From NCBI GenBank assembly GCA_036000105.1, contig DASYGE010000004.1, positions 62,001 through 126,000 on the forward strand: a DNA stretch of 64,000 bases. The letters are read 5' to 3'. The translations under genes and the position numbers were made by a program. The DNA is from DASUBN01 sp036000105. Its GTDB lineage: Bacteria; Pseudomonadota; Gammaproteobacteria; Natronospirales; REEB76. Shown piece after piece: positions 1 through 9,062 of the stretch (within the stretch, counting starts at the first letter, position 1; each line of letters begins with the position of its first letter). The notes under the pieces were generated by a model that had not been told where the DNA came from, made no database searches, and worked only from the letters and a program-made list of their open reading frames with translations.

Positions 1-1
1 G

Positions 2-727
2 CTCGGCGTCGTGCGCAGCGCAGATGCCCCGGTGTTCGGCACCGATGTCTCATTGCAGAAAGCCCGCACGGCCGCCTTCAACTCTAGCAGCGTAGCCGCG
101 GTCGCGTTGCTGAATGCACCCGATGCCGTGTATCTCGCCGATGGCACTCATTCAGCCCTCGGGCAGTATGTGAGCGCGGCCCGGACCTTCTTCGGCCTAC
201 CCGCGCTCCTCGGGGACGGTGCCTACGCCTTCACCGATCGTGCCGGCGGCAACCTGGCCCGCCCGTTCTTCCCGGACGGCATCGATTCCACTTCCAACGG
301 GCCATTCAGTAAGCGACTCCAAGATTGGAGTCCGTTCTCCACCGGTCTGCAGGAAGACCTGGTGAACAACGCCATCGTCATCCACATCGTGTTCGTGCTG
401 GGCGGCGGTGCTGACGTGCCCCAGAGCTGCACCGGCATACCGCAGCTCCCCAACGGGATACAGATCTTCCCGGGTAGTGTACCCATCTATCGCGGCTCAC
501 AACTCATCGGCGGCATCGGCGTATCAGGTGACGGCGTGGATCAGGACGACCTCGTAGCCTTCATGGGCCTCTACCGCGCGGCCCAGAGCCTCAAGACGGT
601 GAACGAAGCCCCTACGGCCATGCGTGCCGACCAGCTCTCCCATGCCGGCGTGCATCTGCATTTCGTGGAGTGTCCCCAGGCTCCCTATCTCGACAACCAG
701 GACGGGGATGTGTGTGCGGACAAGTAG
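2..727 (+). CDS. GlcG/HbpS-like haem-binding protein, 3' part
   Basis: The reading frame is open through the left edge of the window, so the true start and any signal peptide lie upstream; about 241 codons are visible. The C-terminal part (RGSQLIGGIGVSG followed by a D-rich helix) resembles the GlcG/HbpS fold, whose members bind haem or small ligands and typically read GG-hP-h-hGG-hhGAIGVSG. Several cysteines are present (near the middle and in the last 25 residues) but no CXXCH, so covalent haem is not expected. The stop overlaps the start of the beta-barrel gene by 20 bases, so the two are translationally linked. Context with a decahaem cytochrome suggests a periplasmic or surface haem or redox accessory role, which is inference. 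Family call moderately sure, function unknown. Confidence 0.6.
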   Translation, partial: LGVVRSADAPVFGTDVSLQKARTAAFNSSSVAAVALLNAPDAVYLADGTHSALGQYVSAARTFFGLPALLGDGAYAFTDRAGGNLARPFFPDGIDSTSNGPFSKRLQDWSPFSTGLQEDLVNNAIVIHIVFVLGGGADVPQSCTGIPQLPNGIQIFPGSVPIYRGSQLIGGIGVSGDGVDQDDLVAFMGLYRAAQSLKTVNEAPTAMRADQLSHAGVHLHFVECPQAPYLDNQDGDVCADK

Positions 728-2501
728 CTGCAGCGCCGCCCTGCTCTGTTGCCTCTTGTACCAGTCGGCATGGGCGGGCGATGACACCTTGCCTTACCGC
801 CGGCCGGGGTCTCCCGCGCTCGTGGCAAAACCTGCACCCACCGCCCACACGGCAGCGCCTGCCAGGGCCAGCGCCGTGAACCCCAACGCCGCTACGGGTC
901 TGCAACCGGTACCACCACCGCCACCCGATGCGATCTACGCTCAAGAATCGGTGAACGACCGCTGGAGCCTGCCCCAGGCCTTCGGTTTCGTGACACCGCG
1001 CTGGTATGACCCCTATCACCAGAACCGCCTCAAAGGGGATCTGCCGGTACACGGTGACTGGTTCCTGGATCTCGATGTCGCTTCAGACAACGTCTATGAA
1101 TCCCGCTACCTGCCGACACCCGTGGCGCCCCAGTCGCCGGGCTATCCCGGTGCCCTGGATGTGATCGGCGATGGCTCCCAGCATTTCTTCAACCAGAACC
1201 TCCTCTTGGCGGCGGACTACCACGAAGGCGACACCACGTTCCGCCCGCCGGACTACGACTTCCGCATCGCCGCGGTGCTCAACTACAACCATACCGAGAC
1301 CGGCGAGAACCGGGTGCTCAAGGTGGATCCGCGCACGGGTACGGTGCGCAACGACAACTTCCTGGGCCTGCAGGAGGCGTTCTTCGAGAAGCACCTGCGG
1401 GACGCGTCAGTGAACTACGACTTCGACGCCCTGAGGCTCGGCATACAGCCCTTCACCAGCGATTTCCGGGGCTTCCTGTTCATAGACAACGCGCCCGGTG
1501 TGCGCTTCTTTGGCACCCGGGATAGCAACCGGGTGCAATACAACTTCGGCTGGTTCCGGTTGCTGGAAAAGGACACCAACAGCGGACTCAATGCCGTGGG
1601 CCAGAGTCCGCGCCGGGACGAGGTATACGCAGCCAACGTCTACTGGCAGGACACGCCGGCGAAGGGTTATACCTCCCAGCTCGTCTATATATACAACCGG
1701 GATCGGGAAGGCGACGAAGGCTTCTATTACAGCCAGGACGGTTTCCTGATACGCCCCGCCTCCATCGGTCAGGAGCTGCCGCGCAACTACTACGTCAATT
1801 ACCTGGGTTACAACGGCGACGGCCACTTCGGCCGTTTGAACCTGAGCGATTCCGTCTACCTCGCCTACGGCCAGCAGGACAACAGCCTGTTCACCGCAGG
1901 GCCGAGCCGGATCCGCGCAGGCTTCCTGGCGGCAGAGGTCTCCTGGGACTTCGACTGGACCCGCCTCAGGGGCTCCCTGCTCTATGCCACCGGCGATCGG
2001 GACCCCTACGACCATCGGGACACGGGCTTCGACGCCATCGTCCAGGACCTGCTGTTCGCCGGTGCCGACACGAGCTTCTGGATCCGCCAGGCGGTGCCGC
2101 TCATCGGCGGCGGCGGGGTCACCCTCACCACCCGCAATGGGGTGCTGAACGACCTGCGCTCTTCCTCGGACCAGGGCCAATCGAACTTCACCAACCCCGG
2201 TACCCGCCTCATGGGTATCGGGACTGACAACGACCTGACGCCGGAATGGCGCCTATCCAGCAACTTCAACCAGCTGTGGTTCGACAACACCTCGGTACTG
2301 GAAGCGTTGCGGGGCCAGGGTGGCATACCCAAGAGCATCGGCCTCGATGCTTCCCTGGCGGCGATCTATCGCCCGCTGTTCAGCCAGAACATCATCCTGC
2401 GGATATCCGGTGCCGTTTTGATCCCGGGACCCGGTTACGAAGCGCTGTACGGTGACCGGCGCGGTTATTCCCTGCTCTTCGATCTCATACTGACGTATTG
2501 A
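708..2501 (+). CDS. outer-membrane beta-barrel protein (putative porin of a cytochrome conduit)
   Basis: A 597-residue protein. I chose the ATG at 708 because it gives a clear Sec signal peptide (MCVRTSSCSAALLCCLLYQSAWA, cut after AWA); an upstream ATG would remove it. After a Pro/Ala-rich linker with a run of five prolines (about residues 35-75), the rest is rich in alternating aromatic and polar strands and ends in SLLFDLILTY, a terminal aromatic as in BamA-inserted barrels. I do not recognise a named family. It sits between a haem-binding protein (20-base overlap) and a ten-haem cytochrome (13-base gap), the arrangement seen in porin-cytochrome conduits such as MtrB/MtrA, where a barrel sheathes a cytochrome through the outer membrane. 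The barrel call is well supported; the conduit role is inferred from neighbours only. Confidence 0.65.
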   Translation: MCVRTSSCSAALLCCLLYQSAWAGDDTLPYRRPGSPALVAKPAPTAHTAAPARASAVNPNAATGLQPVPPPPPDAIYAQESVNDRWSLPQAFGFVTPRWYDPYHQNRLKGDLPVHGDWFLDLDVASDNVYESRYLPTPVAPQSPGYPGALDVIGDGSQHFFNQNLLLAADYHEGDTTFRPPDYDFRIAAVLNYNHTETGENRVLKVDPRTGTVRNDNFLGLQEAFFEKHLRDASVNYDFDALRLGIQPFTSDFRGFLFIDNAPGVRFFGTRDSNRVQYNFGWFRLLEKDTNSGLNAVGQSPRRDEVYAANVYWQDTPAKGYTSQLVYIYNRDREGDEGFYYSQDGFLIRPASIGQELPRNYYVNYLGYNGDGHFGRLNLSDSVYLAYGQQDNSLFTAGPSRIRAGFLAAEVSWDFDWTRLRGSLLYATGDRDPYDHRDTGFDAIVQDLLFAGADTSFWIRQAVPLIGGGGVTLTTRNGVLNDLRSSSDQGQSNFTNPGTRLMGIGTDNDLTPEWRLSSNFNQLWFDNTSVLEALRGQGGIPKSIGLDASLAAIYRPLFSQNIILRISGAVLIPGPGYEALYGDRRGYSLLFDLILTY

Positions 2502-2514
2502 GAGGCGGACCCGT

Positions 2515-5500
2515 ATGCATCGTGCACTGTTACTCCTAACGCTCCTGATGCTGCCGCTCACTGCAGGTGCCGCCGAAGCGGTGTATCCGCCGGCCCCCGC
2601 CCAACAGAGCGCCGCGGCTGCGGAACAGAAGAGCACAGGCTGCAACAGCTGTCACGACAAGACCGACGTACCCAGCATGCATCCCTTCCCGGGCGTGAAC
2701 CTGGGTTGTGCCGATTGCCACGGCGGCGATGCATCCATATCCAGGCCTGCCTCCGCCAAACCCGGCAGCGATGCCTATCTCTCAGTGCTACGGGTTGCCC
2801 ACGTACAGCCACGCTGGCCGGAAGCCTGGCACTCGCACGACGGCAGTAACCCGGTGCGCAGTTACACCCTGCTCAACCGTGAGTCCCCTGCTTTCGTGCG
2901 CTTCGTGAATCCCGGCGACCTCAGGGTCGCGGATGCTGCTTGCGGCGCCTGCCACAGCGGCATCGTGGAAGCACAGAAGCGCAGCCTCATGGCCACCAAC
3001 GCCATGTTCTGGGGCGGTGCCGGATACAATAACGGGATCGTGCCTTACAAGCATTACGTGTTGGGTGAGTCCTACACCGATGATGGGCAAGGTGCGCGCA
3101 TCCTCGGACCCGTGAAGCCCGACGCCAACATGGAAGCCAAGGGCATCCTGCCGGGGCTCTGGCCTCTGCCCAACTGGGAGACCATGCCCACGCCGGACAT
3201 CTTCCGGGTGTTCGAACAGGGCGGGCATGTGAACGGCACCTTGTTCGCGGACCCCGGTCTGCCCAATGGCAGCGGCGGCATCGAGAAACTGCAGGAGCCG
3301 GGACGTCCTGACTTCCACGCCAGCGACCGGGGCAACGGTACCGGCAACCGCATCTCCATCTCGCTGCTCAACCTCTACAAGACACGCCTCAACGATCCCA
3401 GTCTCTGGTTCCTCGGCACCAACGACCAACCCGGGGATTACCGTAGTTCAGGCTGCTCCGCCTGCCATGTGATCTACGCCAACGATGCGGATCCAGTCGA
3501 TTCCGGGCCCTATGCGCGCTTCGGTCACAGTGGCACGAGCGTGAGCGTAGACCCCACCATCCCTCACGATGAGCCAGGTCACCCGCTGTCCCACCAGTTC
3601 ACCCTCTCTATACCCACGAGCCAGTGCATGGTCTGCCACATGCACCAGCCCAACATGTTCATGAACTCTTACCTGGGCTACACCATGTGGGACTACGAGG
3701 CGGATGCGCCGGCCCTGTGGCCGAAGCAGCAGCACGATCCGACGCCTGAGGAGACCCGCGAGGTGAACGACCGGGATCCGGAAGGCGCCGTGACCCGGGG
3801 CAACTGGCGCGATCCCCAGTTCCTGGCCAGCGTTGCCGCCTTGAACCCGGGACTGCATGATGCCCGCTTCGCTGACTACCACGGCCACGGCTGGCTGTTC
3901 CGCAGCGTCTATTCCCGTGACCGCCAGGGCGCCCTGCTGGATGGGCGCGGCGCCATCGTGCCGGAGGGCGATCCGCACAAGCTGGACAAGGCCGTGCACC
4001 TCATGGACATCCATGCGGAGAAAGGCATGCAGTGCGTGGACTGTCACTTCGCCCAGGATGCCCATGGCAACGGCCATATCTATGGCGAGGTAGCACAGGC
4101 GGTGGAAGTGGATTGCGTGGACTGCCATGGCAGCGTGGACCGGCTGCCGAGCCTGCACACCAGCGGCCCGGCGGCTCCGCCGGGCGGCACGGATCTCGCC
4201 ACCAAGCGCACGCCCTTCGGCGCCCTGCAGTTCGAGTGGCTGAACGGCTCGCTCTGGCAGCGCTCGCTCATCGAGCCTGACCTCAAATGGCGCATCAAAC
4301 TCGTCAAGCACACGGTCACACCCGGTGATCCCGATTACGATGCCAAAGCGGCCCGGGCCAAACTCATGTCAACTGACACCCGCACCCTCGCCTGGGGCCA
4401 GTCGGTATCCCGCTCGCAGCTTGCCCACTCCAATACGGACATGACCTGCCAGTCCTGCCACAGCTCCTGGACGCCCAGTTGCTCCGGTTGCCACCTGCCG
4501 ACGGAATCCAACTGGAAGACCGAGAAGCACCATTACGACGCGGAGGAGACCCGCAACTACGCCACTTACAATCCGCAGGTGGCCCGCGACGACATGTTCA
4601 TGCTGGGGCGCCATGGCCCGGCCAAAGGCGACCGCATCACGCCCATGCGATCGTCATCGGCGGTGATGGTCTCATCCAGTAACGCGAACCGGGACCTGGT
4701 CTACACCCAGCAGGCACCCATCTCCGCTGCCGGCTTCAGCTCCCAGGCCTTCGCGCCGCACTTCCCTCACACGGTCCGCACCGTAGAGACCAAGCGCTGT
4801 GATGATTGCCACCTCGCCAAGCAGAAGGACAACAATGCCATCATGGCCCAGCTCCTGATGCTGGGCACGGGCTATGTGAACTTCGTGGGCTACCACGCCT
4901 GGCTGGGTGGTGACGGCGGCATCAGTGCCGTGCAGGTCACCCATTGGGCGGAACCCCAGGCAGTACTCGGCAGCTATCTGGATCGCTATGCCTATCCCGG
5001 CGATTACGCCCAGCATCTTGCGAAGCAAGGCGTGCTGCAGTCGGCGTCCACCCACGGTGCGGGCCAGGTGGGTTGCCTGCAGTTGCGGGGTGAGTACCTG
5101 TATGCGGCGGAGGGAAGCCGCGGCCTGCGTATCTACGACGTGGCCGCCATCGGCAACAAGGATGTTTCGGAGCCCATCATCACCGCGCCCTTCTCGCCTC
5201 TCGGCCAGCGGGACTATGTGGCGTCCAGCGATGCCACCTGCGTCGCGCTGCCGACGGATCAACCCATAGACCCGCGCCGCGACCAGGGCGAGCTCATGCG
5301 CGTGCAGAACCAGGAACAGCCCATGCACCCGATCTACGACTACGCAGTGGTGAGCGACGCGAAGGAAGGCTTGATCCTCACCAACGTGGATACCCTCGCG
5401 GATGCCGATGCGCGCGATAACTTCCTGGAGCGCGCCATCGCTTATAACCCGGGCGGCGTGCTGGACGGCGCCCGCTACGTGGTGTTGGGGGGGTACTACG

Positions 5501-6186
5501 CCTACGTGGCAGCAGACGCGGGCCTCGTGGTGGTGGACCTGGATGAACCCCTGAAACCGCGGGTGGCGGCGGTGCTGCCCATGCCAGACCTGCGCGCCTT
5601 CAGCCTGCAGTTCCGTTATCTTTTCGCGGTGGACGGCCAGGGTCTCGTGACAGTGGACGTGACTCACCCGGAAACCCCACGGCTCGTACCGGGCTCGCGG
5701 GTGCCCTTACAGAACGCTCATCGTATATATACGGCGCGGACTTATGCCTATGTGGCCGCGGGACCCCAGGGTCTCGCCATCGTTGATGTGACCCGACCCG
5801 AGACGCCCGAGCTCTACCGCATGTTCGACGCGGGCGGCACGTTGCGCGACGTACGCGATGTGGTGATAGGCGCCGCCTACGATTCCGTCTATGCCTACGT
5901 GGCGGACGCCGCCACGGGCCTCGCGGTAGTGCAGCTCACCGCCCCCGACACCCAGCCGCGCTTCTTCGGTTTCAGCCCTGCACCCGAGCCGGCCCTCATC
6001 GCCCGCTACGCCACGCCTTATCCCACCACCTGCCTGTCACGCGGCCTGGAACGGGATCGCGCGGTGGACGAGACCGGCGGGCAGATCGCTGTCTTCGGGC
6101 GCATAGGCTCACGACCCTTCAGCCTCGAAGAGATGCACAAGTTGTACCTAGACAGCGCCGGTAACCCGTGGTTCGTGAGCGAATGA
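2515..6186 (+). CDS. secreted decahaem c-type cytochrome fused to LVIVD beta-propeller-like repeats
   Basis: A 1223-residue protein with an N-terminal signal peptide (about residues 1-20, no lipobox cysteine). Ten CXXCH haem-attachment motifs lie at about residues 43, 65, 143, 314, 371, 507, 534, 645, 656 and 762, with many extra histidines that could be distal ligands. From about residue 855 to 1145 there is no haem motif; instead there are repeated blocks of the type YLYAAEGSRGLRIYDV, YAYVAADAGLVVVDL, LVTVDVTHPETP and YAYVAAGPQGLAIVDV. These are LVIVD repeats, which form propeller-like surface domains. The protein should mature in the periplasm by the Ccm system and act in or outside the outer membrane. 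Electron transfer to an external acceptor or partner is likely but inferred. Ribosome site GAGG lies 10 bases before the ATG. Confidence 0.85.
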   Translation: MHRALLLLTLLMLPLTAGAAEAVYPPAPAQQSAAAAEQKSTGCNSCHDKTDVPSMHPFPGVNLGCADCHGGDASISRPASAKPGSDAYLSVLRVAHVQPRWPEAWHSHDGSNPVRSYTLLNRESPAFVRFVNPGDLRVADAACGACHSGIVEAQKRSLMATNAMFWGGAGYNNGIVPYKHYVLGESYTDDGQGARILGPVKPDANMEAKGILPGLWPLPNWETMPTPDIFRVFEQGGHVNGTLFADPGLPNGSGGIEKLQEPGRPDFHASDRGNGTGNRISISLLNLYKTRLNDPSLWFLGTNDQPGDYRSSGCSACHVIYANDADPVDSGPYARFGHSGTSVSVDPTIPHDEPGHPLSHQFTLSIPTSQCMVCHMHQPNMFMNSYLGYTMWDYEADAPALWPKQQHDPTPEETREVNDRDPEGAVTRGNWRDPQFLASVAALNPGLHDARFADYHGHGWLFRSVYSRDRQGALLDGRGAIVPEGDPHKLDKAVHLMDIHAEKGMQCVDCHFAQDAHGNGHIYGEVAQAVEVDCVDCHGSVDRLPSLHTSGPAAPPGGTDLATKRTPFGALQFEWLNGSLWQRSLIEPDLKWRIKLVKHTVTPGDPDYDAKAARAKLMSTDTRTLAWGQSVSRSQLAHSNTDMTCQSCHSSWTPSCSGCHLPTESNWKTEKHHYDAEETRNYATYNPQVARDDMFMLGRHGPAKGDRITPMRSSSAVMVSSSNANRDLVYTQQAPISAAGFSSQAFAPHFPHTVRTVETKRCDDCHLAKQKDNNAIMAQLLMLGTGYVNFVGYHAWLGGDGGISAVQVTHWAEPQAVLGSYLDRYAYPGDYAQHLAKQGVLQSASTHGAGQVGCLQLRGEYLYAAEGSRGLRIYDVAAIGNKDVSEPIITAPFSPLGQRDYVASSDATCVALPTDQPIDPRRDQGELMRVQNQEQPMHPIYDYAVVSDAKEGLILTNVDTLADADARDNFLERAIAYNPGGVLDGARYVVLGGYYAYVAADAGLVVVDLDEPLKPRVAAVLPMPDLRAFSLQFRYLFAVDGQGLVTVDVTHPETPRLVPGSRVPLQNAHRIYTARTYAYVAAGPQGLAIVDVTRPETPELYRMFDAGGTLRDVRDVVIGAAYDSVYAYVADAATGLAVVQLTAPDTQPRFFGFSPAPEPALIARYATPYPTTCLSRGLERDRAVDETGGQIAVFGRIGSRPFSLEEMHKLYLDSAGNPWFVSE

Positions 6187-6192
6187 AGGCTA

Positions 6193-6221
6193 CAGACAGG
6201 GTCCGCAAGGTGCATTAGAAT
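6193..6221 (+). promoter_or_regulatory. candidate sigma70 promoter for the PilZ gene
   Basis: CAGACA (6193-6198) and TAGAAT (6216-6221) are separated by exactly 17 bases, giving 4/6 and 5/6 matches to the consensus. Predicted transcription starts near 6228, about 23 bases before the PilZ ATG. This would let the PilZ gene be expressed separately from the cytochrome genes upstream. Confidence 0.45.
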
Positions 6222-6250
6222 CAACGTTCGGGGGCCTCCGGCAAGCCGAA

Positions 6251-6625
6251 ATGTCAGAAGAAAAACGCGCATTCGACCGCATCGAGACCGAGCACTCGAT
6301 CCGCATAATCGGCGAGGATGGCAGTAGCCTCCCGGCCATTGCGGCCAACATTTCCCTGACAGGCCTGCAGATACTCTGCGACCGGCCCACCATGGAACGC
6401 ATCAGCCCCCATGGCGCCGAGACCAAGGCCTCCCATGAGGTGCAGATCCGGGTGCGCGTCACCCTGCCCGATATGCCCGAAAACCAGAACAAGCTCGGCC
6501 TGTTCGGCCGGGTGGTGGCGGTCCGGACCGGCGGGCTGGACGAGTTCCGTATAGGCGTGCAGTTCACGGATTACGAGCCGGGCAGCTATAACGCCCTGGA
6601 AAGCTATCTGGACAAGCATCTATAA
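6251..6625 (+). CDS. PilZ domain protein
   Basis: A 124-residue single-domain protein. The N-terminal KRAFDR-x-E segment and the ANISLTG segment (about residues 35-41) match the two halves of the cyclic-di-GMP-binding signature of PilZ domains (RxxxR and D/NxSxxG), although the first half is compressed here. Such stand-alone PilZ proteins are cytoplasmic and relay c-di-GMP to motility, exopolysaccharide or secretion machines. The gene is 64 bases after the decahaem cytochrome and 70 bases before a monohaem cytochrome, with its own candidate promoter, so it may be a passenger rather than part of the redox locus. Domain call is firm; target unknown. Confidence 0.8.
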   Translation: MSEEKRAFDRIETEHSIRIIGEDGSSLPAIAANISLTGLQILCDRPTMERISPHGAETKASHEVQIRVRVTLPDMPENQNKLGLFGRVVAVRTGGLDEFRIGVQFTDYEPGSYNALESYLDKHL

Positions 6626-6695
6626 GTCTTAAATCTTGAGATCGGGACCGGCTCTTCCTGTCAGGGGGAAGACCGGCTCTCCAGATGAGGGAGTC

Positions 6696-7265
6696 ATGAT
6701 GTTGAAATGTGTCAAGGCGCTGGCCTTGCTGGTCGTGCTCGTGGCTGGCGGCCTCCTCGCTTATGCCTATTCCGGCCTGTACGACGTGTCCGCCACCCGT
6801 GAAGACGGCATCGTCAGCCGCTGGCTACTCACCACGGTGCGGCAACATTCCATCCATGCACGACTGGGCGGCATACAGGTGCCCACCAACCTCAGCGATC
6901 CCAAGATGGTGGATGACGGCTTCTCTCACTATCACGAGATGTGCGAAGGCTGCCATCTGGCGCCGGGCATGGACAACAGTGAGATCCGGGAAGGACTCAA
7001 CCCCCAGCCGCCGGTGCTCGCCAAGGCAGTGCCGCATACCACCCCCGCCGAACTCTTCTGGATCATCAAGAACGGCGTCCGCATGACCGGCATGCCCGCC
7101 TGGGGCACCAGCCACGACGACCAGGCCATCTGGCAGATGGTGGCATTCCTGGAGCAGCTGCCCAAGATGACGCCGGCGGAATACCAGACCCTGGCGAAGA
7201 ACGACAAGGGCGACCCCGACGCCCATGATCCCATGCCGGCGCCGAAGCAACCCGGCACCCATTGA
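6696..7265 (+). CDS. membrane-anchored monohaem cytochrome c
   Basis: A 189-residue protein starting at the first of two ATGs, preceded by GAGGGAGTC. One N-terminal hydrophobic segment (about residues 5-24) would act as a signal anchor. A single CEGCH haem site lies at about residue 88, and GVRMTGMPAWG supplies the likely axial methionine, as in class I cytochromes c. A Pro/Asp-rich tail follows. It could carry electrons across the periplasm between the quinol pool and the decahaem protein, or serve an oxidase; this is inference from its position. It ends 29 bases before the metallopeptidase lipoprotein gene and is probably co-transcribed with it. Confidence 0.8.
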   Translation: MMLKCVKALALLVVLVAGGLLAYAYSGLYDVSATREDGIVSRWLLTTVRQHSIHARLGGIQVPTNLSDPKMVDDGFSHYHEMCEGCHLAPGMDNSEIREGLNPQPPVLAKAVPHTTPAELFWIIKNGVRMTGMPAWGTSHDDQAIWQMVAFLEQLPKMTPAEYQTLAKNDKGDPDAHDPMPAPKQPGTH

Positions 7266-7294
7266 TCACCACGACAGGCATAGATGGAGCCTAC

Positions 7295-9049
7295 ATGACC
7301 CGTATCGCGTGCAAATGGATTGCAGCGGCAGCGCTTGCCAGTTCGAGCTTGGGCCTCATGAGCTGCGACAAGGCACCCGCGACAGCGGTCCCCGCCACTA
7401 TCACGGCGAAGGCGCCGGTGGCGGCTTCCGCCGCGAAACCGGTGCTGTCCTACGCGGCCCAGCATCTGGGCGATTATGCCCAGGTGACCTTGAGCGCCGA
7501 TCTCAGCGGCTACAGCGCCGAGCAGAAGCAGATGCTGGCGAAGCTCATCGCCGCCGGCAAGATCATGGATGACCTCTATTGGCAGCAGACTTACGGCGAC
7601 AAAGATGCGTTGCTCTCGGGCATACGCGATGAAGCGACGCACCGTTACGCCGAGATCAACTACGGCCCTTGGGACCGGCTGAACGTCGACCGGCCGTTCG
7701 TGGCCGGCATCGGCAGGAAACCTTCGGGCGCAAACTTCTATCCGCCGGACATGAGCAAGGACGAGTTCGGCAAAGCGAAGCTGCCCGGGAAAGAAGGGCT
7801 CTACAGCCTGTTGCGCCGCGATTCCAAGGGCACCCTCATCCTCATCCCCTATCGCGAGGCCTATACGGATCAGTTGCAGCAGGCCGCAGATCTGCTCAAC
7901 CAGGCTTCCGCCCTCGCCGCCGACCCTGGCTTCAAGAAATATCTGGCCCTGCGCGCCCAGTCGCTCCTGACGGACCAGTACCGTGAGAGCGACCTCGCCT
8001 GGCTGGATATGAAAGACAACACGGTGGACCTGATCATCGGGCCTATCGAGACCTACGAAGATGCACTGTTCGGCTACAAGGCATCCTACGAGTGCTTCGT
8101 GCTGCTGAAAGACATGGGTTGGTCCAAACGCCTGGCCCGTTATGCCCAATACCTGCCGCAGTTGCAGAAGGATCTGCCGGTGTCTGCCCGCTACAAGCGT
8201 GAGAAGCCCGGCGCAGATTCGGATCTCGGCGCTTATAACGCCATCTATTATGCCGGCGACGCGAACGCCGGAGCCAAGACCATCGCGGACAACCTGCCTA
8301 ATGACGAAGAAGTCCAGTTGCAGAAAGGTACCCGCCGCCTGCAGATGGAGAACGTGACCCATGCCAAGTTCGACAAGATCATGCTGCCCATCGCGAACGA
8401 ACTCATCGCTACAGATCAGTTAAAGCATGTTACCTTCGATGCTTTCTTCCAGAACACCATGTTCCATGAGGTGGCCCACGGCCTCGGCATCAAATCGACA
8501 GTGGACCACAAGGGCACGGTGCGTATGGCCCTGCGGGACTACGCCTCGAGCTTCGAGGAAGGCAAGGCCGATGTGTTGGGGCTGTATCTCGTGGAGTGGC
8601 TGGCGGACCATGGCGAGCTGGACAGGTCCAAACTCATGGACAACTACGTGACCTTCCTGGCGGGCATCTTCCGCTCGGTGCGCTTCGGCGCCAGCGATGC
8701 CCACGGCAAAGCCAACATGGTGCGCTTCAGTTTCTTCCTGGATATGGGCGCCTTCAGCCGTGATCCGGCGAGCGGCAAGTACAGCGTGAATCCGGAGAAG
8801 ATGCGCGCCGCGGTGCAGGCCTTGGCGGCGAAACTGCTGGTGATCCAGGGCAACGGCGATTACGCCGCCGCCAAGAAGCTCACGGACGAACAGGGGGTGA
8901 TCGCGCCGCAGTTGCAGGCCGATCTCGCACGCCTCACCCAGGACAAGATCCCGGTGGATATCATCTTCGACCAGGGGCCAGCAGTACTAGGTTTGAGCGA
9001 TAGTCCATTGCACGTGACGGATGCACCGCCCGCAGGAACTCATAGTTAA
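7295..9049 (+). CDS. M49-like zinc metallopeptidase lipoprotein (dipeptidyl-peptidase III related)
   Basis: A 584-residue protein. I chose the ATG at 7295 because it gives a lipoprotein signal with LMSC as lipobox (Cys 24). The zinc site is HEVAH at residues 391-395, with the third ligand probably in SFEEGKADVLGLYL (Glu 421/422). The second motif is close to the EECRAE-x-VGLYL motif of dipeptidyl-peptidase III. Canonical M49 enzymes have a longer HEXXGH zinc motif, while this protein has HEXXH, as do other distant bacterial relatives. It is predicted to sit on a membrane facing the periplasm. The stop is 13 bases from that of ccmI, which converges from the other strand. Peptidase class is moderately sure; substrate unknown. 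Confidence 0.7.
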   Translation: MTRIACKWIAAAALASSSLGLMSCDKAPATAVPATITAKAPVAASAAKPVLSYAAQHLGDYAQVTLSADLSGYSAEQKQMLAKLIAAGKIMDDLYWQQTYGDKDALLSGIRDEATHRYAEINYGPWDRLNVDRPFVAGIGRKPSGANFYPPDMSKDEFGKAKLPGKEGLYSLLRRDSKGTLILIPYREAYTDQLQQAADLLNQASALAADPGFKKYLALRAQSLLTDQYRESDLAWLDMKDNTVDLIIGPIETYEDALFGYKASYECFVLLKDMGWSKRLARYAQYLPQLQKDLPVSARYKREKPGADSDLGAYNAIYYAGDANAGAKTIADNLPNDEEVQLQKGTRRLQMENVTHAKFDKIMLPIANELIATDQLKHVTFDAFFQNTMFHEVAHGLGIKSTVDHKGTVRMALRDYASSFEEGKADVLGLYLVEWLADHGELDRSKLMDNYVTFLAGIFRSVRFGASDAHGKANMVRFSFFLDMGAFSRDPASGKYSVNPEKMRAAVQALAAKLLVIQGNGDYAAAKKLTDEQGVIAPQLQADLARLTQDKIPVDIIFDQGPAVLGLSDSPLHVTDAPPAGTHS

Positions 9050-9062
9050 AGCGGCTACCAGA

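Noticed and set aside
6646..6680. Direct repeat GACCGGCTCT (6646 and 6671) before the monohaem cytochrome gene
   Set aside because: Only two copies 25 bases apart with a partial inverted repeat between them; no clear link to promoter or ribosome site, so left as chance.
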